Made by a program: the position numbers and the translations under genes. This document shows positions 1 to 12,091 of a stretch of DNA of 64,000 nucleotides, in pieces. This DNA comes from Phanerochaete sordida (Eukaryota; Basidiomycota; Agaricomycetes; Polyporales; Phanerochaetaceae): positions 186,001 to 250,000 of the forward strand of contig BPQB01000009.1 of assembly GCA_019973155.2 (NCBI GenBank), given 5' to 3'. Within the stretch, counting starts at the first letter, position 1; each line of letters starts with the position of its first letter. The notes under the pieces were generated by a model. It was not told the origin of the DNA, searched no databases, and worked only from the letters and a program-made list of their open reading frames with translations.

Positions 1-1014
1 CGAGCGAGTGCACCGACGTGAGCTGGTTTTTGATCAGGCAACCTAGGCTGCACTCATCGTTTTTGTCAGAAGCTGACCATGTGCTAAGTGCAACGAGCGT
101 GCTAGGTCAATCGTCGCGCTATCCGTCAGCGAGCACGCCTTCGACCTAGTACCAAATATCGCAGAAGACCACATCTGGAGAAGCGCAAGTCCAGCAGCCC
201 CTTCGACCCACTGTGTCGCCACTGTCGTCCCTCGCTTCTTTCTCTGAGTCGTCTCCCAGGTCTGTAGCTCACGGCGTACCTTCAGGGCCGATGCGCGGCG
301 CCGGGTCCCGTATACGCGAGCTCGATGCCGCACACGGGCCCCAAATCGTGCCTTGGGGCGTACAGGTACGTACTACTGGCGCATGGACGAGATATCTCCG
401 AAGGAATCCATCGCGAACTATTGGATTCCGCCGGATGAAGAACGACTTGGGTTTCGCCCTGACTCGACGGTAGCTTGTTCACCTCCGCTCTACTCAGACA
501 ATCTGGATTTTCTAGCTAGTCCACGGTCTATGTCGTCTTCTGGGCAGCAAACGCTCTATCAGTACCGTCTCGCGCAATCGCAGCGCGCCTCGTCTCGGCG
601 CTGTACGAGCTGGCAGCCCAGCGCAGAGAAGAATATGTCGTGCTGACCATCTCGTATCCATGGGACGATTATTCTATCATTTGTAAAGCATTCGAGTACT
701 GTCTCTGCGAGAATTTATATCTTCTGCCAGACCTTTCGCTGCGCGGCGCGTGCTCATCGATTTGGCGGGCTGGGCGAGGTGCAGTCCTGAGTCAATCAAG
801 TCATTCTGTCTAAGCTCCGCCTCGACACCTCTCCAACTCGAACTCGAGAGTCGACAGTAATAATATCATTGGAGTAACTACGAGAACATGAGAAATACAT
901 GTGTACGTGATTCAGAGCGTATCGGATGGGATCATGAGCAATTCGTGATACCAGAAGCCTAGGTCATGGCAGGACGTCGTTGTTGGATACAGAGGGGACA
1001 AGAGCATGGTGAAC
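1..1014. other. Gene-free flank downstream of AGO-A
   Basis: I see no supportable gene here. Open frames of 60-100 codons exist on both strands, but none has a recognisable motif, a good start context or intron-joined continuation. The stretch is the 3' side of the Argonaute gene that ends at 1015. I found no trace of a fourth Argonaute copy. Confidence 0.5.
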
Positions 1015-4000
1015 TCAGGAGAAATACATGTTGAAGTGCATCTTCCCGTTCAGCCGCTGGAAGTGTCGCTTGTACTGGTCCAGCTTGTCCTCGGGCTCCG
1101 CAGACGCCTCTGTCGCGGTGAACGCGTCGGACGTGTTGTTCAGGTTCAGCGCTGGGTCGTAGTGGTTCCACGCCCGCTCGCAGACGATGTCGGCATCTAG
1201 CGCACGCATAAGTATTTGCAAGACAGCCAGCAGAGGGCCACGTACAGTAGACGGGCGCAGGGATCGAGACCGACCGCGTGCTGCGCGCGTAGACGTGGCA
1301 AAGGGCGAAGCACAGCGCCTGCAGCGCGTCGGACCTGCACGATGACATGAGAGTGCAGCATACTGAGAAGAAGGCAACACGCACTGGAAGTTGTTCTCGT
1401 CGTAGAGGACATTGTAGTGCGCCGAGCGCGACGTGCCGAGCAGGCCGCCGTGGGACTGCAGGTAGTAGTCAAACTCGATCGGACTGACGATGTCGGTGTC
1501 AACGACGGTGCCAGCGGGGACATTCTCGCTCGCGTCATGGCGCGACCCGTCGGCGGGGGCGAAACGGGCGTGGTGGCGCTTTCCGACGACGACGAGAGTT
1601 ATGGCTGGATTCATCCCGAGACTGGCGCACGCGGCTGCAGAACGGAAGATCCCATCAGATATGGCGTGCGAGCGGCGGGCCAAACGCACCTTTGATACGC
1701 GGAAGCTCTGTGAAGGACTTTCGTTAGGATATCCGGGTTGGCAGGGGAAATACGGGCATACCTATGTCAAGGACCTGCTGAAACTGGCCTTCGGAGACGC
1801 CGTCTACGAGCGTGATGAGGTCGATGCCAGTGTTCGAGAGAGACAGCCGGCTTACCTCGGAAGAATATAAGCCGCTTGGGATCAAGATTTCCAGGCCGCT
1901 TCTCGATTTCTTTTCCATATTTCTTGTATCTCTCCAGTAGAGTCTGAAGCGATATTAGCATGTATCACGAGGATTCACGGCGACGTCAGTTAGGCATGAG
2001 GAAAAGGAACCAACCTTGGTCATGTCTTCAAGGTCATCGATCATCTCCTGGCGCGAAGTCTGAACGCGGGAGTCGGCAGAATATTTGGCGGCGTGCAAGT
2101 CGACGTTGCCCACCAGGGCTGTGAATGATGGGCGATCCGTGGTGTGCGGGGCCGGGTGAGAGGCGTCGGCCTATTGTAACAGCAGGAGTTAACGATCAGG
2201 AAGCGCAAGCGTATAGTCTAGGTACATACACCCATCACGAGCGTCGGGATGCGAGGATCCGTCAACGTGGGCATCGAGCGGTGCTCCGGTACGGTATTAA
2301 TGCCGCCGCACTTGACGTTGATCCTGCAGATTATTTGTCAGTACAAGACCGTAGCCAGAAAATTGGGTCTCACTCACTTGAGACAGACGTTGGAGAAATA
2401 CTGCGCCTTCGCGGAGCCGCACTTGCTGCTGATTAGGCATTGCGTCGCAACTCCTTGCTTGACATCCCCAAAGCTACAGCGCGCAGGAGGTCCAGTAATT
2501 AGTATTTGGCACATGATGCTAGAACGGAAGAGGAACAACGTACTGCTTCACTGCCATGTATAACCCTGTGCTTCCTTCGGAAGGCAGCACGACCACAATA
2601 AGGACTGGTGGCTTGCCCCGGTTCTTGTCCATGCATGCCCGGCCCGCATTCGTCAGTTGCTGTTGCACACAGTCAGCCATTCAATCCTTTTGAGGGATAG
2701 CGAAACGAAGCTTACGATTGCGACATTTTGCTGAGAATTCTCGTAACGCACAACAGGGTCGTTCTCGAGCACGTTGATGCCTGAATAGCCATCTCAGCAC
2801 GGTAACTCAAAATGCCGATATAAGGACTCACCAGCGGCGCTGCAAGATTGAAGTAAACCCTTGATCATGTCCTGGACTTGACGCTGCCCAAAGCGATTGG
2901 GTGTCTCGTATACCACGACGACCCAGTTCTCAATCCTGCAAGGTTTGAAGAACTTCTTGTCTATCATGTTCCATTTCCCATCCTTGGGAACCTACACAAA
3001 GCCTCGTAAGATGCAGTTCCGAGTGGATCCTCAAACCAACGTACGATGGTGCGGCTTCTTGATCCTTCGCCGTACTGGAGAGTCGGCGGGGTCAGGATTC
3101 GCGAGTTGATGGCCAGAGGGCCGTGATCCACATCGACGTGGAGTCCGAATTGCTGACGGGCTTTGTCAGCTGACTGGTCACCGTCAAGCACAATACACGC
3201 ACGTACCCGTACGTATTCCGACTGGCCATACGCGAGAACCTGTCGACAGCTCGAGAATAAATACGTGAAATGATAGATAAGGTTGAGAACACGCACCCCC
3301 AGGCCAGCCTCGATGCTCGCAAAGCGTTCGCGCGGCCGCTTCGTGGAGAATTCGACCACAGCCTTGGTCTTGTCCGGCGGGACCTGTTTGCGCATGATCT
3401 GACCGGCTGGGACTTCGCAGAGCTCGAGAGGGATCTTCGCGCCGCTCCCAACCTAGACCCAATAAGCTCCGCAGAAGCATGACATGAACGGGGCCGCTAC
3501 TCACTTCGGCGCAGAGGATGTCGGGGTACCGCAGCGTGCGGTTGCACACGCGCTGGAAGTACTCCGCGACGGACATCCTGCGGGTGCCGCCGTTCTCGAG
3601 GCGCAAGTCGAAGTGCTCCCCGCTCGCGCCGTGCTGCGTGAGCCGTGTGACTGTGCGTGGGGCCCTGCTCTGGTTCCCGCTGCCGGAGGTCACGTAGACC
3701 TTCGCGCCCGCGACCATTCGGCTCAGCCGCCGACGGTCGCTGTCGCTGAGGCCGCGCGTCGGCGCGAGCATGTTCGGATTCGCGCCGGCCGCGCGTCGTC
3801 CGAGCATCTCGAAGCAGAGCGAGATGAGCGGCCCGGGTTTGTACATCATGCCCGTCGAGATGTCGACGTTCACGAGCATGCGCCCGACCGCGGGCCGCAC
3901 GGACTGGAAGAGCCCGCGCCAGAGCACTATCCCGCCGCCGATGTCGCGCGTCTCGTTGCCGGGGAAGAACGAGCGGGAGTTGAAGGGGTAGCGCGACGTC

Positions 4001-5230
4001 GGCTCGTGACGGACGACGACGTTGAGAGCCTGTCGTGGACCCCTCATAAGCATGTGAAACGACGAGACTCGGTAACACATACCATAATCGCGGTCAGAAT
4101 GGCATTGTCCATGGACTGTTTGCCTTCCAGGTACCTGTGGAGGAGACTGTGCGCGTGCAACAAAATCAGACTCGCCTTCAGACAATGATAAGAGCACGCA
4201 CTTTGTGTTGATGGTTGCCGCCAACTCAAGTTTGATCCTGAACGGACGTGGTTGCCGGCGCGCAGGACGCCCTGGCGAGTCGCCATCGCCCATGAACACC
4301 TCGAACTAGAGAGTCACCCCAGGTCAGGATATGTCGCGAGGTAGATGTACCAAAGAAAGCCTACACGAGCGGTATCGCTATCATCTGCGAATTTGAGGCG
4401 GTGGATGCTAAATAGATTCTTTCGACCGTCATAGACGCATCGAGGGGTGAATATCTCGGGAGCGGTCTCTTCCTGCAGCCGGCGTATGATCTGCATGTTC
4501 CTGGAGATCGGCATGGTCTGCTCTGTGGCCATTTCTGCAGAGGTGGTAAGTGACATTCCCTATGTTAGTGGAGTAGGCGACATACCAACTAAATCAAGTA
4601 AAAATAGAAAATACAGCCAGTCAGAACATCGTTCTCCTCTGTCCAAGCTGGCGTACCGTCATAATGATAGATGTTGCCTGCTGGGACGTCTACGGGATAG
4701 AAGTTCGTCAGGACCCTGTTGACGATACCCTTGGTGCCTGGCGCTGGCCTCCGAACGCCCACGGTTAGGACATGAGAGGCGGGGACGGCAGCCGCGCTAC
4801 TGCTGCTAGTGGCAGAGATCGCGGGACTGCCGGCCCTGCCCGCCAATATGGCCGCGCCGCGTCCGGCCTGTCCTCGTCCACGCGCGGCGGGGCCTCCGCG
4901 CAGCGCGGGTCCAGCGACAGGTGCGCCGCCTCGTCCTTGGTCGCCTGCGGGAGGTCCTCCGCGAGGCGCGCCCCAGGCTCCCGGGGCGCCGCCTCGTCCT
5001 TCGCCACCGGCGGGAGCACCGCCTGCAGGAGGGTCGCCTTGTCCTCGGCCACCCCCAGGAGGGCCGCCCCGGGGGACACCCCAAGCTCCGCGAGGGGGAC
5101 CCCCGCCAGGTGCGCCTCCGCGAGGTTCACCTCCGCGCGGGGCTGCACCTCCACGGGGGCCGGGACCAGGCGCGGGGCCTCCACCGCGGTCACCACCACG
5201 TCCTCGGCCTCCTCTGCCGCGTCCTGCCAT
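1015..5230 (-). CDS. Argonaute protein, copy A (predicted slicer)
   Basis: Small-RNA-guided RNA silencing effector, with many short introns. It starts at 5230 with an Arg/Gly-rich tail of roughly 160 residues ([13 protein letters not shown]...), a possible arginine-methylation region. ArgoN begins at about 4770 (PGTKG, then YHYD across the first intron, donor at 4656). ArgoL1 is at 3900-4030 ([11 protein letters not shown], then VDIS). PAZ is at 3500-3750 ([15 protein letters not shown]). MID holds the 5'-phosphate pocket (VATQC; INVKCGG). PIWI carries all four catalytic acids: Asp in ADASHP (2165-2167), Glu in SRQE (near 2050), Asp in RDGVSEGQF (codon split by an intron, 1856 and 1802-1803) and Asp in YYADIVC (1189-1191). 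Asp in the last place is usual for fungal Argonautes, where human AGO2 has His. The protein ends MYFS, like the usual MYFA terminus. It is the most downstream copy of the tandem array. Exon joins were inferred, not computed. Confidence 0.93.
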
Positions 5231-6784
5231 GATATTCTGGTAGTGTGTTGTGTGGGAGATGTACAGTAGTCTCGAGTGTCGTCGTCGCGTGAGTGGCGAT
5301 GAGGGAAAATGCGAGAGTCTGGTTTGGGACGGCTCCGACGTCGAGGACTATAAGGAACGAGAGTTGATGGCTACCAGCGTTTCGCACCTGCGCTATCGAT
5401 ACGAACACGAGATTGGCGAGAGAATCGATGCTCATTGCTCCAGCTGCGCAACCCCGCGTGACCCACCGCCTTGACAGCACCTTCTCTCCCTCCCCTGTGA
5501 GGCACGACACACAAAGTTCTGTTCGCACACTTTCAAGTGAGAGGTGAGAACGAGACGTGTCTATCTAGTTGCCAGGAGTAGATACTGTGAAATCTATGCG
5601 CGGGCTTCAGCAAGGTATGACGACCCAGGTCGACCTCAGTGTCCGTATCGCAGCGAAAACCCGGCAGCGTACAAGCTCCTCCTGCTGAGTACCCCGACAA
5701 CGCAGCAGCGACGATCCTACGCAGCACAACAGCGCAGATGCTGCGCGGTCCTTCTGACAAGGCCAGAGCACCACCTCGTGTCCATCCCAGTACGTCGTGA
5801 GAGACATTGCAAGCTGACTCGCCTTATCCGTAGTTCGATGTCTATCTCCGCCCTTTCTCTGTGGCGCCGTGTTCCTTCTGAAGTGCGCCCGCAGTCTTGT
5901 TCTTGTTCGCAGCACCGCAGTACACGTAACCTGCTTGTAGATGCCCCATTCGCCATTGAGTTGTCTGCGGAGCCGCAGCTATTGTGCCCTGATGCGAGCC
6001 ACAAATAGCAAGGCAGGTGGTGGGACTCACCAACGTTCAATCATGGCTACCGGAGATCCTCATACGGCCCAGTATATCCTCCAACGCGTCTCTGCGAGCT
6101 CAATCCGCGTCCCCTGTGTCCATGGCTGCAGCTGACATCCTGCAGTGCTCCCGCTCTCAGGACATGACGTTTTCGCGAGGGATTCTGGTGGTTTCTGAGC
6201 TGCAGAGCGCCGTCGACGTCTCTGCGTATTCTCGAGTCGTCCTGGCGATATTAAGCAATACGTTTTGGCGAGGGTGAAGTCTCGAAGTGCGTTTGTGGCA
6301 GGAATAAACAAGATGTATTGCTCAGGGAATGTTTCAGGGTTACGGGTGAGGATTTCGTGGGCCAGGAAAAGGTGCGAGCGAAACCAGACTGAGCGCCCGA
6401 ATAAGCTTTGTGGCACCCACGTGGAGAGGACCCCGAACAGTGCTTGGCCTATCCTCGTGCAGTACTGTGACAGTTCTCTGGCCTGTATCTCGCAGTCGCG
6501 GCGACCAGACACCTCGGCACATACACATTGCATCCGCTAGGGTAGCAAATACAGCGCAAACTTGCAGGACGCTGCGCTCGAGCTGCTCGTTCAGGTTCAA
6601 ACAGGTTCGGCTCAAAGCCTGAAGTTCATTTAATTCAAGGGGCACATGCATCGAGAAGGAACGGGTCATACAGTACATACATGATATCGAGCCAGTTAGG
6701 AAGCATAGTTACAGAGGAAGAATTTTAGAAGTCAATAGGCCATAACAGATCGGCACGGGGCGCGGAGGAAGGGCGGCGCGGGGC
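5231..6784 (-). promoter_or_regulatory. Upstream region of AGO-A (duplicated DNA)
   Basis: No convincing gene. Blocks between about 5,370 and 5,530 can be aligned by eye with the regions directly upstream of AGO-B (about 11,010-11,150) and AGO-C (about 16,330-16,480), for example around CGCGTGAC and CAAAGTTC. This is therefore the copied 5' flank of an Argonaute unit and should hold the promoter. A second, stronger conserved block lies at 6378-6620. Confidence 0.55.
6378..6620. repeat. Conserved distal element, copy 1
   Basis: About 240 bp shared with 16930-17160, and more weakly with 11720-11910. The first ~48 bp, around GAGCGCCCGAATAAGC and GGCACCCACGTGGAG, are almost identical to the third copy, while the DNA on either side has diverged far more. 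It sits about 1.15 kb upstream of the AGO-A start and 0.16-0.4 kb past the AGO-B stop. Short minus-strand frames run through it (QLERS..., STVRGPL), so a coding exon or a non-coding RNA cannot be excluded. Confidence 0.6.
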
Positions 6785-9700
6785 TCAAGAGAAATACATA
6801 TTGAACTGCATGTTCTGGTGAAGCCGCTGGAAGTTCGCTTGGTAACGTTGAAGCGTGTCGCCAGGCTCTGCGTTCGAGCCGGTGGTAGAGAACGCATCCG
6901 AAGCGTTCGTGATGTTCAGGTCGGGATTGTAATGGTTCCAGGCCCGCTCGCAGACAATATCGGCATCTAACATGCGAGTCAGGCGCCGCACCATCAACAG
7001 CACGCCCGCACTCACAATAGACAGGAGCGGGTATCGAGACCGAGCGAGTGCTACGTGCGTAAACGTGGCAAAGCGCATAGCACAGGCTTTGAAGCGCGTC
7101 CTGGCTGCAAGGGACCTCAGAACGGGGCGTACGGAGAGGGAGCGAGAGACTCACGAAAAGTTGCTCTCGTCGTAGAGAATGTTGTAATGTGCCGGGCGCG
7201 ACGTGCCGAGGAGGCCTGCGTGGGACTGCAGGTAGTAGTCGAACTCGATGGGGTTGATGATGTCGGTATCGACGACGGTGCCGGCGGGACAGTTTCCGCT
7301 TTGGTCGAGGGCCGAGCCCTGTGCCGGGACGAACCGTACATGATGACGTTTTCCCACGACGATGAGGGTGATCGCTGGTTTCATTTTGAGACTCGCACAC
7401 GCAGCTGCAGGTAGGACACAGTCAGAGCCCGTCGACAAGGCTTGCGAGGTTGGAATTTGCGTACCTTTGATACGTGGGAGCTCTGTAGTAGGAATGCGCT
7501 GAGTGTCCACCAGCCTGTACAGTGGAAAGGGACATACCGGTGTCGAGTACCTGCTGGAACTGTCCTTCAGAGACGCCGTCTGGCGATACGATGAGCTCCG
7601 TAGGGAAATATCAGGACAGCTTGGAGGCTTACCACGGAAGAAGATGAGTCGCTTGGGGTCTGCAGTCCTTTTCTCTTCGCTTCGGCCGTAGACCCTGTAC
7701 TTCTCCAGCATGCCCTGGAGACGAAGTCAGCCCCACAGAAGCGCACGAGGCACACTGTAAGGATGCACACCTTCGTCATCTCCTCAAGATCGTCGATGAG
7801 CTCCTGACGGGACGTCTGAACACGGCAATCGGCGACGTATTTGGCGGTAGACGAGTCAACGCTGGCGACGAGGGACGTGAACGACGGGCGGTCTTGGGTG
7901 TGCGGCGGCGGGTGGGAGGCGTCGGCCTATGATTCAAACGTGAGCCACACCGCGATGACGCACGTGCAGAACGGGAGACGTACGCCCATGACAATAGTCG
8001 GGTTGCGAGGATCCGTCAAGATCGGCACCGAGCGCTGCTCTGGGACGGTGTTGATGCCGCCGCGCTTCACGTTGATCCTGCAAACCGCATATCAGCACGA
8101 GCTTCCATAGGGAATGGCGCAGCTTACTTTAGACAGACATTGGCGAAATATTGCTGCTTGGCGCGGCCGCACTTGGCACTGTTGAGGCACTGCGTAGCGA
8201 CGCCTTGCGTAACATCACCGAAGCTGTACCGCGGCGAGACTCAGACTTGAGTGCGCGTTGACATGGGCGAAACGATGCGTACTGCTTGACCGCAGTGTAC
8301 AGGCCAGTATTGCCCTGCGAGGGGAGGACGACCACGATGAGCTGCGGCGGGCTGCCGTTCTTATCTATGCACTTTCTGCCCGCGTTGGTCAAATGCTGCT
8401 TTCAATAATCAGCGGTAGGACTCATGCTTGAAGAAAAAGCTTACCACTGCAACGTTTTGCTGTGCGTTCTCCCAGCACACGAGCGGGTCTTTCTCGCGAA
8501 TGTTGATGCCTGCGGGATGATCTCAGCTTGGCGTCCCCGGGTGATCATGATGGTGTAAACACTGACCGGCTGCGTTGCACGCCTGGAGGAGACCCTTGAT
8601 CATGTCTTGAGCGTCGCGATCTCCAAAGCGTTGAATCATCTCGTAGATGACTATGACCCAGTTGTCGATTGCGCATGGCTTGAAGAACTTCTTATCTATC
8701 ATGTTCCACTTTCCGTCCCTCGGAATCTGCGCGGAAGAAATCTCGTGAATGGCATGTAGAGACACCATCTCGGAACCACCTACGACATTAATCTGCTTTG
8801 ATCCAGTGCCGTACTGGAGAGTCGGCGCCGGCAGGATCCGCGAATTGATGGCCAGCGGGCCTTCATCCGTGTGTATGTTGAGACCAAATTGCTAGCATCC
8901 GTTCTCAGACATGTCACAACCGTGGGGCGTAGATATGAACGTACCCGGACATACTCGGATTGACCGTACGCGAGAACCTAACGTTGAGGTCGCGGTGAGC
9001 CATCGTGCAATAACGGGTACCATGGGTACGCACCCCCAAACCTGCTTGTATGCTGTCGAAGCGCTGGATGGGTCTCTTCGTGGAGAACTCGACGACGTCC
9101 TTCGTCTTGTCAGAGGGGACCTGCTTGCGCATGATTTGGCCTGGCGGTACTTCGCAGAGCTCGAGGGGAATCTTCGCCCCGTTTCCGACCTAAGCGCAGC
9201 ACATTTAGTACGACGATCGCTGTAGAATACATCTGAATCACCTCGGCGCAGAGGACGTCGGGGTATCGCAGGGTGCGGTTGCACACCCGCTGGAAGTACT
9301 CGGCGACCGAGATGTTGCGTTTGCTGCCGTTCTCGAGCGTGAGCTCGAAGAACTCGTCCTTCGCGCCTTTCCTCGTGAGTCTGCTGACCTGGCGAGGTCC
9401 CTTTCCCTTGTTGCCGCTGCCCGAGGTCACGAGCACCTTGACGCCAGCAACCATGCGGTTCAGCTGTTGTCGGTCGCTGTCGCGGAGGCCTCGGGTCGGG
9501 GCCAACATATTGGCGTCGACGTTCGCCCGCCGTCCCAGGACCTCGAGGCAGAGCCCGATGAGAGAGCCGGGCTTGTACATCATGCCCGTGGAGATGTCGA
9601 GGTTGAGTAGCATGCGTCCTACGGCGGGACGGATAGACTGGAATATCCCGCGCCAGAGCACTATACCGCCGCCGATGTCCCTCGTCTCGTTACCGGGAAA

Positions 9701-10861
9701 GAAGGAACGAGAGTTGAAGGAGTATTTCGACGTCGATTCGTGGCGAATGACGATGTTCAGGGCCTGTCTCCGCCACATCAGAACGTCACAGAGCAGATTT
9801 CAAGGGGCACGCACCATAATAGCAGTGAGAATTGGGTCGTCCGAGGTTTGTTGCCCTTGTACAAATCGGTGTAGAAGCCTGTCCGGTCGCATTGTCCAAG
9901 TCAGCTTCGCGGCCGTCAACGAGATAGACCACATAATAGACTCACTCCAGGTTGATGGCTGCGCCTTCGGCCTGCTTAATCTTCACCCTAAAGGGTCGAG
10001 GCTCCCGTGCAGGACGATCCGGACGACCCGGAGACTGCGAGGTCTCCATGTATACCTCGAACTAAAGGGAGCGTTTGGGGTGAGAATATGTTGACAAAAT
10101 CATCCTGGTAGTTCATACCTGAGCGCTGTTGCCACCATCCGGGAATTGTAGGAGGTGATTGCTGAACAAGTTCTTACGGCCGTCGTACACGCAGCGAGGG
10201 GTGAAGATTTGCGGGGCCGTGACCTCTTGCAACTGACGGATTATTTGCATGTTCCTGGATACCGGGAGCGTCTTTTCGGTAGCCATTTCTATCGTAACGA
10301 TAAGTGGCAGTCCGCAGGTTCATGGTCTGTATGACGTACCGACTGCCGCAGGAAAGAGGCCCAAAATGAAACCAAACAAGACATGAGCATATTATCGCTC
10401 AGGTCCAAAGACAACGTACCGTCGTAGTGATATATCAATCCTGTTGGGATGTCCACGGCGTAATGGTTAGTGTATATCTTGTTGATGATACCTTTGGTGC
10501 CTGGCGGCTTCCGTCGGACCCCAGTGGATTGTACATGGGGGGCGGGGAGGACAGCCACGTTACTGCTGCTAGTGGCAGAGATCGCGGGGCTGCCTGCCCT
10601 GCCCGCCACGGCGGCCGCACCACGGCCACGTCCGCCCGGTCCTGCGCCTCGCATGGGGCCGCCTCCGCGTGGGACTCCCGGGGCAGCGGGAGCAGCTCCT
10701 TGACCTTGACCTTGCCCGCCTCCTGGAGGGCCCCCGCGTGGGGCACCCCAAGCCCCGCGAGGGGCTCCTCTGCCGACACCGCCTCCGCGAGGTTCACCTC
10801 CTCCCCGTGGAGCGCCTCCGCCGCGGTCGCCGCGCCCTCTGCCTTGACCACGTCCGGCCAT
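6785..10861 (-). CDS. Argonaute protein, copy B (predicted slicer)
   Basis: Second paralog of the array. The start at 10861 opens a shorter Gly/Arg-rich tail (MAGRGQGRGRGDRGGG). ArgoN follows with PGTKGIINK and YHYD. The exon at 9240-9780 holds ArgoL1 (LWRGIFQSIRP; NLDIS) and PAZ ([16 protein letters not shown]). MID has LYTAVKQ and VATQC. PIWI has the full tetrad: ADASHP (near 7915), SRQELIDD (near 7810), RDGVSEGQF (split by an intron, 7580-7645) and YYADIVC (near 6965). It ends MYFS at 6785. By eye it differs from A and C more than those differ from each other: EEKRTADPK before the RLIFFR strand, where A and C have IEKRPGN. It lies 1.55 kb upstream of AGO-A in the same direction. Introns sit in matching places in all three copies, so the copies come from DNA duplication and not from retroposition. 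Confidence 0.93.
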
Positions 10862-12091
10862 GGAATGTTAATGGCGAGGTGTCGTGTAGGAAAGTAGTAT
10901 GCGTTCGGGGTCGTTGTCGTCGCGTCGACAAACCTGGTGATGAGGACGAAGACGAAGGGCTGGTTGGAGGCAGCATCGACGTCAACGAATATAAGGGAGG
11001 GAAGGTGATGCAGATGGTAACCAGCGTTCCCTGTCTGCCCTATCTCGGGATTAACGATAGAATCGATTGTCCAGCTGCGGCCCCGCGTGACACCTCATCT
11101 TGACAGTAGCTTCGCTTCCCTGTGACATAAAGTTCAGCTCACACACTTGTAAGCGAGGGACGACGACGAGCGACAAAGCGTTGAGAAACGTGAATCGGGT
11201 TACGGCCATGGAGCGTGCCTCGCAATGCTACGTACTCAGAAGATGCGCTCCTCTTGCCAAGGACAACCCGCGAGCTACCACAGGTTACTGTGCACGACCA
11301 GCATCGCACACTGTGTACTTCGGCAATGCCGCAGCGACAGTCCCACGTTTCATGAAGGCGCAGTTACGGCGTGTCGTCTTCGAAGAGCCCAGAGCCCCAC
11401 CTCATGTCCCCAGGCCCCGCAACGTGAGAGGTCTTACACAGGCTGGCTCACCTTGTCCGCAGAAGGTAGCCTATTTCTCCTCTTCCCGTGGCGTGAGACA
11501 GCTTCTTGGATGCGCCCGCAGTACTTAAAGTTCTTGACCGCAGCGCCGTCCTACACGTAAGATGCATGCATGTATTGCAATCGCCATATGTTCTTCTCTT
11601 CATGACTCTGCAGCTGGAGCACTCTGATTTTACTCACAGATAGCGAAACATGGAGGAGTACTCACCAGAGCCCGATAACAGTCCGCGACACTTCTTAAAA
11701 GCACCCCGCAGTCCCGGCATGGACTGAAGCGCCCGAATGTGGCAAGGACCCCGGACAGTAATGCCCTATCCTAGCGGAGCACTGCGACGGCTCTCCAGTG
11801 TGCATCCCGCAACAACGGCGAGAAGGCACCTCTACACGTCCACATCGCCGCTGCTAAGTTCATAAATCCATCCCAGAAAAATTAGAACTCTGCGCTTGAG
11901 CTGGCCCACTTGTATCCAAATGTCCCAGGCACTGCACTCGGCCCCCGGTGCGTCCGAGCCACCGTCAGGTAGAGCGGAATTGCACGCTTGACCAATTCGG
12001 AGGATTTCAAAGGGGATTCCGCGCAATGCGTGCTAAGTAAAAGCCTGAGCCATAACGTGACTCCGTCGTACAAGATGAGAGCGCCAGCCAC
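10862..12091 (-). promoter_or_regulatory. Upstream region of AGO-B (duplicated DNA)
   Basis: No gene recognised. The proximal part (about 11,010-11,150) aligns with the flanks of the other two copies. The distal conserved element lies at 11720-11910, about 0.9 kb upstream of the AGO-B start and 0.18 kb past the AGO-C stop. Confidence 0.5.
11720..11910. repeat. Conserved distal element, copy 2 (degenerate)
   Basis: This is the least conserved of the three copies. It keeps GACTGAAGCGCCCGAA, then loses the following segment and resumes near AGGACCCCGGACAGT. The tail TCTGCGCTTGAGCTGGCCCA matches the CTGCGCTCGAGCTGCTC end of the other two copies. Confidence 0.5.

Noticed and set aside
4772..5269. 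Long open frames on both strands over the AGO-A N-terminus (and equivalents at 10,430-10,900 and 15,870-16,310)
   Set aside because: They arise from the GC-rich Arg/Gly repeat; only the minus-strand MAGRG/MPERG frames continue into ArgoN.
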